A DNA stretch of 64,000 nucleotides from Paraniabella hibiscisoli (GTDB taxonomy: Bacteria; Bacteroidota; Bacteroidia; Chitinophagales; Chitinophagaceae), in assembly GCF_022512515.1 (NCBI RefSeq), contig NZ_JAKWBK010000001.1, forward strand, positions 3,720,001-3,784,000, read 5' to 3'. Under the pieces are notes generated by a model. The model saw only the letters and a program-made list of their open reading frames with translations. It was not told where the DNA came from and made no database searches. The position numbers and the translations under genes were made by a program. Of this stretch, positions 39,588-51,684 are shown piece by piece; position 1 is the first letter of the stretch; every line of letters begins with the position of its first letter.

Positions 39588-41581
39588 ATGCGATTTTTTT
39601 ACTAATGATTGGTTTGCTGAGCAGCATTTTAAGTCTTAATGCCCAGCGGCATTTTAAGCTACAGTCACCGGATGGCAGGCTGTCCATCAACATCCAGGTA
39701 GGCCGGCAAATCGTCTATTCGGTTATACATGAAGGCGACCCGGTGTTAAGTTCTTCGCCGGTTGCTATGGAACTGGAAAACGGAGCGGTTTGGGGAGTGA
39801 ACTCAACGTTGAAAAGAAATAATACTGCAACCGTTAAGCAGGAAATCAGAACGGCGCTCTATAAGAAGAGTGTTATTACGGATCATTATAAAGAATTGCT
39901 GCTTGAATTTAAAGAAGGCTTTCAGCTCCTATTCCGGGCCTATAATGAAGGAGTTGCATACAGGTTTATATCAACAAAGCAGTCAGACGTTAAAGTAAAA
40001 AATGAGCCGGTGATTTTCAATTTTGCTAAAGACCATTCCAGCTGGGTACCTTATGTAAAAAGCAAGGCAAAGGATATCGAAGGGCAGTACTTTAACTCTT
40101 TTGAAAATACCTATACCTACACGCCGCTAAGTAAAATGAGTCCGGATAAGCTGGCATTTACACCGCTTGTGGTAGCATTGGATGATGGAAAAAAGGTATG
40201 TATTGCTGAATCCGATTTGGAGAACTATCCGGGCATGTACCTGATGAATAAAGATGGAACGACTTCTCTACAATCCGGTTTTGCACCCTACCCGCTAACA
40301 ACTGCTCAGGGTGGCCATAACCAGCTGCAGCAACTGGTTACGTCAAGAGCGCCATACATAGCTCAATGCAAAGGCAATGCCCGTTTTCCCTGGCGTATAC
40401 TCATCGTGGCAACCAGTGACAAAGAGCTGCTCGACAATGATATGGTATATAAACTGGCCGCTACTCAACGAATAGCTGATGCCTCCTGGATCAAACCGGG
40501 CAAAGTTGCCTGGGAGTGGTGGAACCATTGGGGACTTTCTGGGGTAGATTTTGAAGCTGGTGTCAATACGGCTACTTACATGACCTATATTGATTTTGCC
40601 GCTAAAAATGGTATTGAATATGTGATACTGGACGAAGGCTGGGCTGTGAACTTAAAGGCCGATCTGATGCAGGTAGTGCCGGAGATCGATCTGAAGAAAC
40701 TGATTGCTTATGGGAAGCAAAAAAATGTGGGGATTATTTTATGGGCCGGCTACTATGCTTTTGACCGGGATATGGAAAAAGTGTGTAAGCATTATTCAGA
40801 TATGGGGGTGAAGGGCTTTAAGATCGATTTTATGGACCGGGATGATCAGCCAATGATTGACTTTCATTACCGGGCGGCTCAGACAGCAGCTAAATACAAA
40901 TTGCTGGTAGATTTTCATGGCACTTATAAGCCAACCGGCTTAAATCGCACCTATCCTAATGTGATTAATTATGAAGCAGTGAACGGAATGGAGCTGATGA
41001 AATGGACCGGCACTGAAATGGATATGGTAACTTATGACGTAACCATGCCGTTTATTAGGATGATAGCGGGACCTGTGGATTATACCCAAGGCGCAATGCG
41101 CAATGCCACCAAAAGAACACATAGGGGTATTAACGATGAACCAATGAGCCAGGGAACGCGTTGCCGCCAGCTGGCCGAGTATGTGGTATTCGAATCGCCG
41201 TTAAATATGCTTTGCGATAGCCCCAATAACTATGAAAAAGAAGCCGAATGCACGGCGTTTATTTCGGGTATACCAACTGTATGGGATCGTACGGTTAGCT
41301 TAGATGGAGTGATCGGGAAGTACTTAGCTATCGCCCGTCAAAAGGCTGATGTATGGTATGTAGGAGGGCTCACCAATTGGGAGTCGCGCACTATGGAAAT
41401 TGATGTATCATTTTTGGGTGCCGGCGATTTTGCCGCTGAAGTTTTCAGGGATGGTATTAATGCTGACCGCATTGCATCCGATTATAAAAAGGAAATCGTT
41501 AGCGTTCCGGCTAATCGTAAAATGACTCTTAAAATGGCACAGGGTGGTGGCTTTGCTTTAAAAATTTACAGGAATAAATAA
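39588..41581 (+). CDS. GH97 glycoside hydrolase, retaining alpha-galactosidase type (frameshifted at start)
   Basis: About 664 residues. The true start is probably ATG at 39588: adding one T to the CGATTTTTTTAC run gives MRFFLLMIGLLSSILSLNAQ, a good signal peptide. GH97 N-domain (LQSPDGRLSINIQVG), then the barrel with WEWWNHWGLSG, YVILDEGWAVN, GIILWAGYY, and GFKIDFMDRDDQ. The Asp in KID is residue 414, at the position of the nucleophile Asp415 of retaining Bacteroides GH97b; inverting SusB-type enzymes use Glu elsewhere. LVDFHGTYKPTGLNRTYPN is also typical. It follows GH36 by 11 bases, so two alpha-galactosidase-type enzymes are paired. Confidence 0.88.
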
Positions 41582-41587
41582 GTGAAT

Positions 41588-43370
41588 ATGATCAGCAGAT
41601 GTATAATGGTGATGATTGTTGTGTTGAGCTCTTTAGCTGGGAAGATCAATGCCCAACAACTAATAGCAAATGTATATGGCCGTAACGTACAGTCTCTAAA
41701 TGGCAAATGGGATGCAATTATTGATTTATACGACCAGGGACGTAAAAACAAGATCTACCTGAATAAAAAGCCGGAGGGTAAAACGGATTTTTATGAATAC
41801 TCTTTGAAAATGGTCTCAGGCTCAACGTACCGTCAGACTGGAACAGCCAGCTGCCGGAACTCAAGTATTATGAAGGTACGGTTTGGTATGCAAGGCGCTT
41901 TGATGTTGCTAAAGTACCCGGGGAGCGATTGTTTCTATACTTTGGTGCAGTAAGCTATCGCTGCCGTATATATTTAAACGGGCAGGAGATTGGCAGGCAT
42001 GAAGGAGGGTTTACGCCCTTCCAGGTAGAAGTAACGAATGCTGTTAAAGCGTCGGGTAATTTCCTGGCAGTAGAAGCTAATAATACCCGCACTACCGATG
42101 CCATGCCTGCGATGGCTTTTGATTGGTGGAATTATGGTGGCATTACCCGCGATGTTTTCCTGGTAAAAACACCGGCTCTGTTTATTGAAGATTATTTTAT
42201 ACAGTTAAATAAATATAAGAACGACCAGGTAGATGCCCGTATACTACTTTCCGAAAAATCAGCCAATAAAAATATTGAGTTGAGCATACCTGAGTTGAAC
42301 GTAAAGCAAGGTTTGACTACCGATGAAAATGGCGTGGCGCAGGTTTCATTAAAAGTGAAGAAGCTGGAACGCTGGTCTCCCCATTCTCCCAAATTATATA
42401 AAGTGATCATCAGTTCCAAAACGGATAAAGTGGAGGAGCAAATAGGGTTTCGCAATCTATATGTAAAAGATGAGGACATATACCTGAATGATCAACCAAT
42501 CTTTCTTAAAGCCACCAGTTTTCATGAGGAAATACCGCAGCGGCAGGGACGTGCTTTTTCAGAAGCAGATGCCATGATGCTCTTATCTGAGGCAAAAGCG
42601 TTGGGGTGTAATATGATCCGCCTGGCACATTATCCGCAAAATGAACATACGGTTCGCCTGGCTGAAAAAATGGGTTTCCTGCTTTGGGAGGAAATACCGG
42701 TATGGCAGGGCATCGATTTTGAGAACAACAACACACGCCTGAAAGCGGGCAATATGATCAAAGAAATGGTGATGCGTGATAAAAACCGCTGTGCGTTGGC
42801 TTTTTGGGGTGTAGCCAATGAAACACAGCCTTCGCCAGCCCGGAATGAATTTCTAAAATACCTGATCCGGAATTGTAAAAGTATCGATACCACAAGGTTG
42901 ATCACTGCTGCCTGTGATCTGGTGCGTTTTGATAAAACGAAACAGCAGTTTGTGATGGATGATCCTTTCATAAAAGAGCTGGATGTAGTTGCTGTTAACA
43001 AATATATGGGTTGGTATCATCAATGGCCGGTTAGTCCTGATAAAGCTATATGGAATGTAGCCAAAGGCCAACCACTGATTATCTCCGAATTTGGTGGCGA
43101 AGCGCTATTAGGTCAAACGGGCAATGCTGATATAGTAAGCTCCTGGAGTGAGGATTACCAGGCAGCCTTGTACCGCAATAACCTGGCTATGTTTAAAAAT
43201 ATACCTAACCTGCGTGGTACGGCTCCCTGGATACTGTTCGATTTTCGCTCTCCTTTTCGTTTTCATCCTACCAACCAGGATGGGTGGAACCGTAAAGGCC
43301 TGGTATCTGACCAGGGACTTCGCAAAAAGCCTGGTACCTGATGAAAGCCTACTATGATAGTATTAAATAA
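41588..43370 (+). CDS. GH2 beta-glucuronidase-like enzyme (two frameshifts)
   Basis: About 594 residues after repair. Signal peptide ends GKINAQ. Sugar-binding jelly roll (LFLYFGAVSYRCRIYLNGQEI), immunoglobulin-like domain, then the barrel with acid/base Glu412 in WGVANETQ and nucleophile Glu501 in IISEFGGEA. Two further marks point to glucuronidase: NKYMGWY before the nucleophile, and Asn568-Arg-Lys570, the NxK motif that binds the uronate carboxylate in E. coli UidA (Asn566/Lys568). One T is missing near 41809 and one A near 43325; the second gives the true end KKAWYLMKAYYDSIK with the stop at 43370. It lies between GH97 and the CE15 esterase. Confidence 0.85.
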
Positions 43371-43388
43371 TAAAATGAATCTGCTTTT

Positions 43389-44677
43389 ATGAATAGACTT
43401 ATTGCCATTATGATCTGCCTGTCATGCGTTATAACACTTAACGCGCAGAAACCTAATTACGACGAATCAAAGATGCCGCCTTATACTTTGCCTGATCCAT
43501 TAAAGATGGAGAACGGTCAGGCTGTAACCAGTACGAAAATGTGGAATGAGAAACGCAGGCCGGAGATTATGAGACTGTTTGAGACGCATGTGTATGGCAA
43601 AGCGCCTGCTCATCCGAAAGACCTGCATTTTAAAGTGTTGAACGAAGATAAGTATGCGGTGGGTAATATGGCTACCCGTAAAGAAGTAGCTGTTTATTTT
43701 ACCAGGGATGAAAAACACTATATGACGGTCTTAATGTATATACCGAACAAGCGAAAAGGTGCAGTGCCTATGTTTTTTGGTCTGAATTTTAAAGGCAATC
43801 ATTCTCGAGTGAAGACCCGGGCATTACGCAGTCTGTAATTCGCATGAAACCGGGCGCAGATGGTGTAGAGGGACGTACGGGTGTTTTTAAAAGAGGCGCT
43901 GAGGCATCGCGATGGCCCATTGAAATGCTGATTGCGAATGGCTATGCTGTTGCTACGGTATATCGCGGTGATATTGATCCCGACTATGATGATGGCTTTA
44001 AAAACGGTGTACAGCCTTTGTTTTACGCTAAAAATCAAACAAGGCCTAAAGCTGATGAATGGGGTACGCTGGCTGCCTGGGCCTGGGGCTTAAGCTGTGC
44101 GATGGACTATTTTAAAACCGATGCTGATATCGATAGCGAAAAAATAGCCGTAGTTGGGCACTCGAGACATGGAAAAACAGCTTTATGGACTGCCGCTATT
44201 GATCCGCGTTTTGCAATGGCGATATCCAATAATTCGGGCTGTGGTGGAGCAGCGCTTTCCAAACGTATTTATGGGGAAACCGTTAGCATCGTCAATAATC
44301 TTTTTCCGCATTGGTTTTGTGAGAATTTCAAAAAGTATAATGATAAGGAAGCCCTGCTGCCGGTGGACCAGCACCAGCTGATTGCTATGATGGCACCACG
44401 TCCGGTGTATATAGCGAGCGCAGTAGATGATAAATGGGCCGATCCTAAAGGAGAGTTTCTATCAGGAGTGCATGCGGAACCGGTGTATAAACTATTCGGG
44501 CTGGATGGTCTGAATACTACCGAAATGCCGGCGGTAGACCAACCGATAAGAGAAGGGGCTATCGGTTACCATGTACGAAGCGGGGATCACGATATCAATC
44601 TTTATGACTGGCAACAATTTGTAAAGTTTGCAGACAGGTTTTTAAGTAACCCAATCCAGTTTTTTAATAATGAATAA
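43389..44677 (+). CDS. CE15-type glucuronoyl esterase (frameshifted)
   Basis: About 429 residues after repair. Signal peptide ends ITLNAQ. The alpha/beta-hydrolase has the bacterial CE15 pattern [34 protein letters not shown] with the catalytic Ser259, [28 protein letters not shown], and the C-terminal His in [15 protein letters not shown]. The family cleaves esters of (4-O-methyl-)glucuronic acid, freeing the uronate for the neighbouring GH2 and GH88 enzymes. One base is missing near 43806, just after FKGNHS. Its stop overlaps the following GH88 start by 8 bases (ATGAATAA), so the two are translationally coupled. Confidence 0.85.
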
Positions 44678-45869
44678 TAAAGTTCTAGTAAGAATTGCAA
44701 TAGCTGTTGCTTGCATAGTTATGGGATCAATAGTTATTGCCCAGGATAAACCCCCGCTCAAAGTAGTGATCAATAAGGCATTGGCAGCCGCAGAAAGACA
44801 GTCTTTGTTGATGGCCAAAAAATACGAAGATCAGCAGGGGAGATTACCTCGCACATTTGAAAATGGCAAAGATGTATCCTCCGATTCGCGCTGGTGGTGC
44901 AGCGGCTTTTTTCCGGGTGTTTTGTGGTATTTGTATGAGAATAATAAAAGTGCCGAATTACTAAGATATGCAAAGCTCTATACCGCCAGGGTGGAAAGAG
45001 AAAAATATACGACTGATAATCATGATGTAGGTTTTATGCTCTATTGCAGCTTTGGCAATGGTTTAAGACTTACCGGTGAGCCAGCCTATAACGATGTATT
45101 GCTGACCGGTGCGAAATCGCTGGCTACCCGTTATCAACCACAGGTAGGGTTGATCCGTTCATGGGATCACAATAAAAAACTATGGCAGTACCCGGTTATT
45201 ATTGATAATATCATGAACCTGGAACTGCTATTATGGGCCAGCAAGTATTCGGGTGACCCGGTTTTTAAGCAAATAGCTATCTCACATGCCGACAAAACCA
45301 TGCAGCATCATTTTCGTCCCAATTATAGCTCATACCATGTAGTGTCTTATGATACGATCAGCGGTCAGCCGCATTTGAAACAAACCCACCAGGGGTATGC
45401 TAATGAGTCGGCCTGGAGCCGGGGACAGGCATGGGGTTTATATGGTTATACTTACCTGTACCGGGAAACCAGGGAACAGCGTTACCTCGAACAGGCAAAT
45501 AAAATAGCAGCTTTTATTATCAATCACCCCCGCATGCCCAAGGATTATATTCCTTACTGGGATTTTGATGCACCGCAGATTCCCAATACGACCCGCGATG
45601 CTTCTGCTGCAGCCCTGATCGCTTCTGCTTTAATTGAGTTGAGCGACTATGTGGATCAGCCCTTGTCGAGAAAATATCGGTCAGTAGTGGAGGTACAGAT
45701 CAGAACCCTGGCATCTCCGGAATATACAGCCGCCGCAGGAGAAAACGGTGATTTCATTTTAAAGCATAGCACGGGAGCTTTTCCTATGAAATCGGAAGTG
45801 GATGTACCACTGACTTATGCCGATTATTATTACCTGGAAGCGCTCACGCGTATGAAGAACAAAAAGTAA
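44670..45869 (+). CDS. GH88 unsaturated glucuronyl hydrolase, copy D
   Basis: 399 residues, intact. Signal peptide ends SIVIAQ. Predicted catalytic Asp119 in NHDVGFM and Asp179 in [10 protein letters not shown]; also [43 protein letters not shown] and [15 protein letters not shown]. It is clearly a paralogue of the three tandem copies at 12-17 kb but not part of the repeat, and its C-terminal third is nearest to copy C. The start overlaps the CE15 stop by 8 bases. The pairing suggests stepwise removal of an ester and then the unsaturated uronic acid, although this order is inference. Confidence 0.9.
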   Translation: MNNKVLVRIAIAVACIVMGSIVIAQDKPPLKVVINKALAAAERQSLLMAKKYEDQQGRLPRTFENGKDVSSDSRWWCSGFFPGVLWYLYENNKSAELLRYAKLYTARVEREKYTTDNHDVGFMLYCSFGNGLRLTGEPAYNDVLLTGAKSLATRYQPQVGLIRSWDHNKKLWQYPVIIDNIMNLELLLWASKYSGDPVFKQIAISHADKTMQHHFRPNYSSYHVVSYDTISGQPHLKQTHQGYANESAWSRGQAWGLYGYTYLYRETREQRYLEQANKIAAFIINHPRMPKDYIPYWDFDAPQIPNTTRDASAAALIASALIELSDYVDQPLSRKYRSVVEVQIRTLASPEYTAAAGENGDFILKHSTGAFPMKSEVDVPLTYADYYYLEALTRMKNKK

Positions 45870-45925
45870 AATCCGGCTTTACTTAAGAATACACAAAAAT
45901 AAAAGAATCAGTTAAGCATATTAGT

Positions 45926-48654
45926 ATGAAGAAAGCAAAGCTATGTTTGAAGGTATTGATGATGACGGGGTTGTTATTATCATTTATGCCTTCAAAGTCC
46001 CAGACACTGGAAATGGATCTTTCCGGTACCTGGGGTTTTCAAACCGATGTAATGGATTTTCGGAGAGGATCACTCTCACCCCGTTACAAGCATGCATTAC
46101 AGGAAACAATTGTACTGCCTGGTACTACCGATGATTACCAGATCGGGTATAAAGTTCCTTACAGGTATATTGACCGGCTGACCCGGAAATATGAATACAT
46201 GGGACCCGCCTGGTACCAGCGTGATATAGCCATTCCCAAAGAATGGAAGGGCAAGCGCATTTTTATGTACTTCGAACGTACGCATTGGCTCAGTTCCATC
46301 TTTGTAGATACAAAGGAGGTAAGCAAAATCGATTATATCAGTGTGCCTCATAACCACGAGCTTACCGAATTTGTAATACCTGGCCAAACGCATCGTATTA
46401 CAGTGGGCATAGATAACCGTTTTCAGTATAACACGCATAAATGGAACCATGCGCATACGGAGTTTACCCAAATTAACTGGAACGGTATTTTAGGGACAAT
46501 AAAGCTGGTGGCTGTAGACCCGGTTTATATCGATGATTTACAGGTCTATCCCAACATAGCAGAAAAGTCTATAAAGGTTAAAATGCAGATCCGTAATCGT
46601 ACCAATAAGCCCGTGGAAGGTGTCGCCAGCTTTAGTGTTAATGGAGTAAACTATCAACTCAATAAAAGAATCGACTTAAAAGTAAAAGACACAGCTGTGT
46701 TGGTGGAAGAAACAATTGTATTAGGCAAGGATGTAAAATTATGGGAAGAGTTTAATCCAAACCTGTATGACATTAAGTGCACTTTAAATACAAAGTCGGA
46801 TAAAGCCAGTTATCAGCATGAAAAAAGCACCACGTTTGGTATGCGCGAAGTGACCCAGGGCAAAAATCATGTGATGATCAATAATCGACCTGTTCATCTA
46901 CGGGGAACTGTAGAGAATGCTGTCTTTCCTAAAACAGGACATGCGCCTGTAGATGATGCCGAATGGGAGCGGATCATGAAGATCCTGAAGGATTATGGTA
47001 TGAATCATCTGCGCTTTCACTCCTGGTGCCCGCCGGCAGCTGCTTTCAGAATGGCTGATAAATATGGTATTTACTTTGAAGTAGAAATGCCGATGTGGGG
47101 AAAGGATGCGGAGCCGGATGAAGCCCGCTATGATTTCTTTCGCCGGGAGATGCGCGCTATTTTGAAGGAATATGGTAATCACCCTTCCTTTGTATTGTAT
47201 TGCAACGGAAATGAAATTACCGGCAATTTTGATTTTATTGAAGAGCTGACTGCCGACGCCAAGGCGTTAGATAACCGGCATTTGTTTAGCGGTTCTACTG
47301 CCCGCATCAGGGTGAAGTCCGATCAGTATTATGTTTCCCAGCAAACCAATAAAGGCCCGGTGAAAGTGTATGAAGGGCTTCCTTACACAAACTGGGACCG
47401 TAACAGGGAGTCAGACGTGGATGTGCCGGTGATCTCTCATGAGTCGGGGCAGCGCTGCATTTACCCGGATTTCAGAGAGATAAAAAATATGATAAAAGCC
47501 CTGTTGAGGCGCGGAATTTTGAAGTATTCAGGGAACTCCTCGATAAAAACGGCATGCTCGATCAGGCTCATGATTTCTTCAGGGCATCCGGCGCTTTAAC
47601 GGTACTGGAATATAAGGCGGTTACAGAATCGCTGCTTCGATCTTCTAAGTCTGCGGGTTTCCAGCTATTATCATTAAACGATTTCCCCGGCCAGGGTTAT
47701 GCGCCTGTCGGATTGCTGGATCCTTTCTGGGATTCCAAGGGGCTTGTGACACCGGAAAAGTTCAGGGAGTCCTGTGCACCTACAGTTGCGTTGTTGCGTT
47801 ATACCCAGAGCTGTTACTTCAATAATGAAAGTTTTAAAGGCGATGCCGAAGTCTATAATTTTAGCAATGGCCCTATAAAAAATGCCCGGATCAAATGGTG
47901 GGTTACTAATGCAGCTGGCAAAACAATAAAGAAAGGTAACCTGAAAACGCAAATTATTGGCAACGACAATGTTTTTCCAGTGGGGTCTTTTTCTTTCGAT
48001 TTGAAAGAGTTTATAACAGCGCAGCAACTAACCGTTCATGTGTCGGTAAATGACCAGGTACAAAATAGCTGGGATATATGGGTGTTCCCCAAGAATGAAA
48101 CGATCTTGCGGTCGACCGATGAGGTGCTGTACGCCACTACTTATGATGATAAGGCTAAACAGTATTTGTCTCAGGGTAAAAAGGTAGTATTATGTCCGCT
48201 GCCATCTAATGTAAAAGGCCGCTCGTCTACTTTCCACAATCATTTTTGGAACCCCATCATGTTTGCATGGGCACCCATGACTATCGGGGCATTGATCAAA
48301 GAAGATCATCCTGTTTTTAGCCAATTCGTCACGTCTTATCATACCGACTGGCAATGGTGGGATATACTCAATAATGCAAAAGTTATCGAGATGAAAAACG
48401 CACCGCAGCAATTACGTCCCTTTATACAGGTAATAGATGCGTATGATAATAACGAAAAGCTAGGTATTGGTTTTGAGGCTAAGGTGGGTAATGGAAAGCT
48501 ATTGGTGTTGGCTGTAGATACACAAAAAGATATGAGCAAACGACCCGCTACCCGGCAGTTATTAACCAGCGTGGATCAATATGTAAAAAGCAACCGGTTT
48601 GAACCACCTGTAGCGATAGACGAATCCTTTATCCGCTCATTCCTGTTAAAATAA
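45926..48654 (+). CDS. Large GH2-family glycoside hydrolase (frameshifted)
   Basis: About 909 residues after repair. Signal peptide ends MPSKSQ. Jelly-roll domain from MDLSGTWGFQ, immunoglobulin-like domain, barrel with HLRFHSWCPPAAAFRMADKY, acid/base Glu430 in CNGNEITG and nucleophile Glu506 in ISHESGQ, followed by RCIYPDFREI and, after the break, LLSLNDFPGQGYAPVGLLDPFW and a C-terminal beta region. One A is missing near 47493 (GATAAAAAATATG). The insert and C-terminal extension are like those of PUL GH2 enzymes annotated as beta-galactosidases; the NxK glucuronidase motif is not seen. Specificity is open: beta-galactosidase is likely, others possible. Confidence 0.82.
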
Positions 48655-48666
48655 ATGGTGTAAAAG

Positions 48667-49434
48667 ATGAAAAGAATATGGATGATTATTGTGGCGGTTG
48701 CAAGTTGGATGGCTGTACAGGCACAGGAAATAAGGATGACGGACTATGCTGCATTAAACCAGGTATATGCAGAACCAGTTTTGTCAGAAAAGTTACTACC
48801 GTTTAATGAGTTGCATATAGAATTCGGTTACGTGCTGTACGAAGCTAAAATTAAAGTGAGTTCTGATGAAGATATCCTGGAGTTAGAAAATGTAAGAGAC
48901 TATGCGGCCATATACACAGACAGCACCTTACAGGGTACGCTTACAGATAGTAAGAAACAAATGTCATTAAGGGCAGCTCCGGGAGCGTATACTTTAAGAA
49001 TTTATGCCGAAAATATTGGAAGGATTACTTATGGTCCGGAGATACTGGATAACTACAAAGGACTGTTTGGTAATATAACGCTTGGTGGAGAAGCAATAGA
49101 AGGTTGGACGATTACGCCGCTGAATATCAGGGAGGCTGATGTATCGCAGTTAAAGTTCGCAATTGCCAAAGGGGTAAAGCTTCCAGGGTTCCATAGAGGC
49201 ATATTGAATGTGATGAATCCTAAAGACCAATACCTCGATATGTCCGGATGGGGGATGGGGGAAGTATGGATCAATGGACAGTATATAGGCGCTTACTGGG
49301 AGAAAGAGAAACTACAATCGATACAGGTAGTAGCCGGTCTGCTTCAAAAAGGAAAAAATGAAGTAGTGGTTTTTGAAATGAAAAACAATGATCAAAAAAT
49401 GATCCGGCTTACAGAAAAACCGGTTTTTAAATAA
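48667..49434 (+). CDS. GH35-like C-terminal beta-domain protein without catalytic barrel
   Basis: 255 residues, intact. Signal peptide ends MAVQAQ. The sequence corresponds to the non-catalytic part of GH35 beta-galactosidases: LPFNELHIEFGYVLYEAKI resembles the middle beta domain, and QYLDMSGWGMGEVWINGQYIGAYW with KGKNEVVVFEM the galactose-binding-like jelly roll. There is no TIM barrel and no catalytic Glu. It has a good start 12 bases after the GH2 stop and ends 14 bases before the GH3 start, so it is an intact operon member and not debris. It may bind galactosides or assist a neighbouring enzyme. A broken GH35 is unlikely because the signal peptide is joined cleanly. Confidence 0.75.
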   Translation: MKRIWMIIVAVASWMAVQAQEIRMTDYAALNQVYAEPVLSEKLLPFNELHIEFGYVLYEAKIKVSSDEDILELENVRDYAAIYTDSTLQGTLTDSKKQMSLRAAPGAYTLRIYAENIGRITYGPEILDNYKGLFGNITLGGEAIEGWTITPLNIREADVSQLKFAIAKGVKLPGFHRGILNVMNPKDQYLDMSGWGMGEVWINGQYIGAYWEKEKLQSIQVVAGLLQKGKNEVVVFEMKNNDQKMIRLTEKPVFK

Positions 49435-49448
49435 AAGCAAGATTAAAG

Positions 49449-51657
49449 ATGATGCCTAATAAAAAATGTTATTCGCTTTGCTGTGGATGCTTACGACCTC
49501 ATTAGCTATAGCTCAGTCGTCGAAGAATGCGCCTGTTTATAAGAACGCTGCAAAGCCTGTTGAGGAGCGCATTACAGACCTCGTAGCCAGGATGACCCTG
49601 GATGAAAAAGTAATGCAGCTCAACCAGTATACCTTAGGGAGAAATGACAATGCCAACAATATGGCAGATCCGGTTAATGATATACCTGCTACTGTTGGTT
49701 CATTGATCTATTTCAGCAGTAACCCGGAACTGCGTAACAGGGTACAGAAAAAGCTATGGAGCAATCACGCCTGGGCATTCCCATATTGTTTGGCTATGAT
49801 GTGATTCATGGATTCAAAACGGTATATCCCATTTCATTGGCACAGGCTTGTTCCTGGAACCCTCAGCTGGTGCAGCAGGCATGTGCGGTAGCTGCGCAGG
49901 AAGCCCGGATGTCGGGTGTAGACTGGACCTTTTCGCCCATGGTAGACGTGGCCCGTGACGGCAGGTGGGGCCGTGTGGCTGAAGGATATGGTGAAGACCC
50001 TTATACCAATGCGGTATTTGCGGTGGCTTCTGTAAAAGGATACCAGGGCAATAACCTGGCAGCCCGTGACCGGGTAGCTGCATGCCTGAAACATTATGTA
50101 GGATATGGTGCTTCAGAGGCTGGTCGCGACTATATGTATACTGAAATCTCAGAACAAACCCTTTGGGATACTTATATGCCTCCTTACGAAGCGGGCGTAA
50201 AAGCAGGCGCAGCTACTTTGATGAGCTCATTCAATGATATCAGCGGAACGCCCGGTACTGCTAATCATTATATTCTTAGAGATATACTGAAAGGAAGATG
50301 GAAACATGATGGTTTTGTGGTGTCTGACTGGGGTGCTATTGAGCAATTGCGGTCACAGGGTGTTGCAAAAGATAAAAAGGAAGCAGCATTAAAAGCCTTT
50401 ACCGCCGGAGTTGAAATGGACATGATGAACCGTAGCTATGATAATCACCTGGGTTCATTGGTAAAAGAAGGTAAAGTAAGCGTGAAATTGCTGGACGATG
50501 CAGTAAGGCGGGTGCTAAGAGTGAAGTTTCGCCTGGGACTTTTTGATCAGCCTTTTACGCCGGAGACCCAAGATAAAGATCGGTTTCTGTTGCCTCAAAG
50601 TTTAGCAGTAGCAGAAAAGCTGGCCGAAGAATCGGTGGTATTGCTTAAGAATAGTAACAAAGTTTTGCCCCTGTCTAATGTTTCAACAATCGCTGTATTG
50701 GGTCCTTTATCTAAAGATAAATGGCATTTGCTGGGTTCCTGGAGAGCACATGGCAATGCGGAAGATGTAACAACAGTATATGATGCGCTGAAAAAGGAGT
50801 TTGCCAATAAAGCGGAGATCCTGCAGACAAAAGGCTGTGATTTTGACGGAAACGACCAGTCAGGTTTTGAAGAAGCCAAGTCAGTTGCAGCAAAAGCCAA
50901 TGCGGTTATTATTTGCCTGGGTGAGAAAGCCACCTGGAGTGGCGAGAATGCATCCCGGTCGAGCATTGCTTTACCTAAGATCCAGGAAGAGCTGGTGACC
51001 GAGATCAAAAAAATGGGCAAACCGGTGATCCTGCTACTGTCGAGCGGCCGCCCGCTTGAGTTAAACCGGCTTGAACCCCTGTCTGATGCTATTTTAACTA
51101 TGTGGCATCCGGGTGTTCCGGGTGGCAGGCCTGCTGCTGGTGTTATATCGGGCAGGGTAAATCCGTCAGGTAAATTGTCGATGACCTTTCCTTATACTAC
51201 AGGGCAGATACCTGTTTATTATAATCATCGGCAAAGTGCCCGACCTCACCAGGGTAAATACCAGGACATTCCTTCAACACCTTTATATGATTTCGGTCAT
51301 GGTTTAAGCTATACCAGTTTTCAATATGGGGATTTGAAAGCATCTGCTCTAAAAGTGAAATCGAATGGGAAAATTACCATTGAGATACCGGTAACCAATA
51401 CCGGTGACAGAGACGGACTTGAAACAGTTCATTGGTTTATTAACGACCCGGTGGCTACTATTTCCCGCCCCGTAAAAGAATTGAAATATTTTGATAAGCA
51501 ACTAATTAAAAAAGGAGAGACCCGGATCTTCAGGTTCGATATCAATATTAAAAAAGATTTTGGCTTTGTGAATGCAAAAGGAGAGCAGTTCATAGAGGAA
51601 GGAAACTATTACGTGCTAGTAAAAGACAAGAAGATCAAAATAGAAGTGACCCCATAA
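49449..51657 (+). CDS. GH3 beta-glycosidase, BglX type (two frameshifts)
   Basis: About 736 residues after repair. The start is set at 49449 because one extra A in the AAAAAA run before ATGTTATTC gives a signal peptide from MMPNKKMLFALLWML to SLAIAQ. A second missing A near 49754 joins VQKK to AMEQSRLGIPILFG. Domains: GH3 N-barrel with nucleophile Asp294 in VVSDWGAI, alpha/beta sandwich with KNSNKVLPLSNVSTIAVLGP and ENASRSSIALPKIQ, and a C-terminal fibronectin-type domain (ETVHWFINDPVATISRPVKEL). Most relatives are exo-beta-glucosidases; xylosidase or galactosidase activity cannot be ruled out. It lies between the GH35-like protein and the DUF4832-like lipoprotein. Confidence 0.9.
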
Positions 51658-51684
51658 ATTCATTATAATCTTAAACTATTCAAC

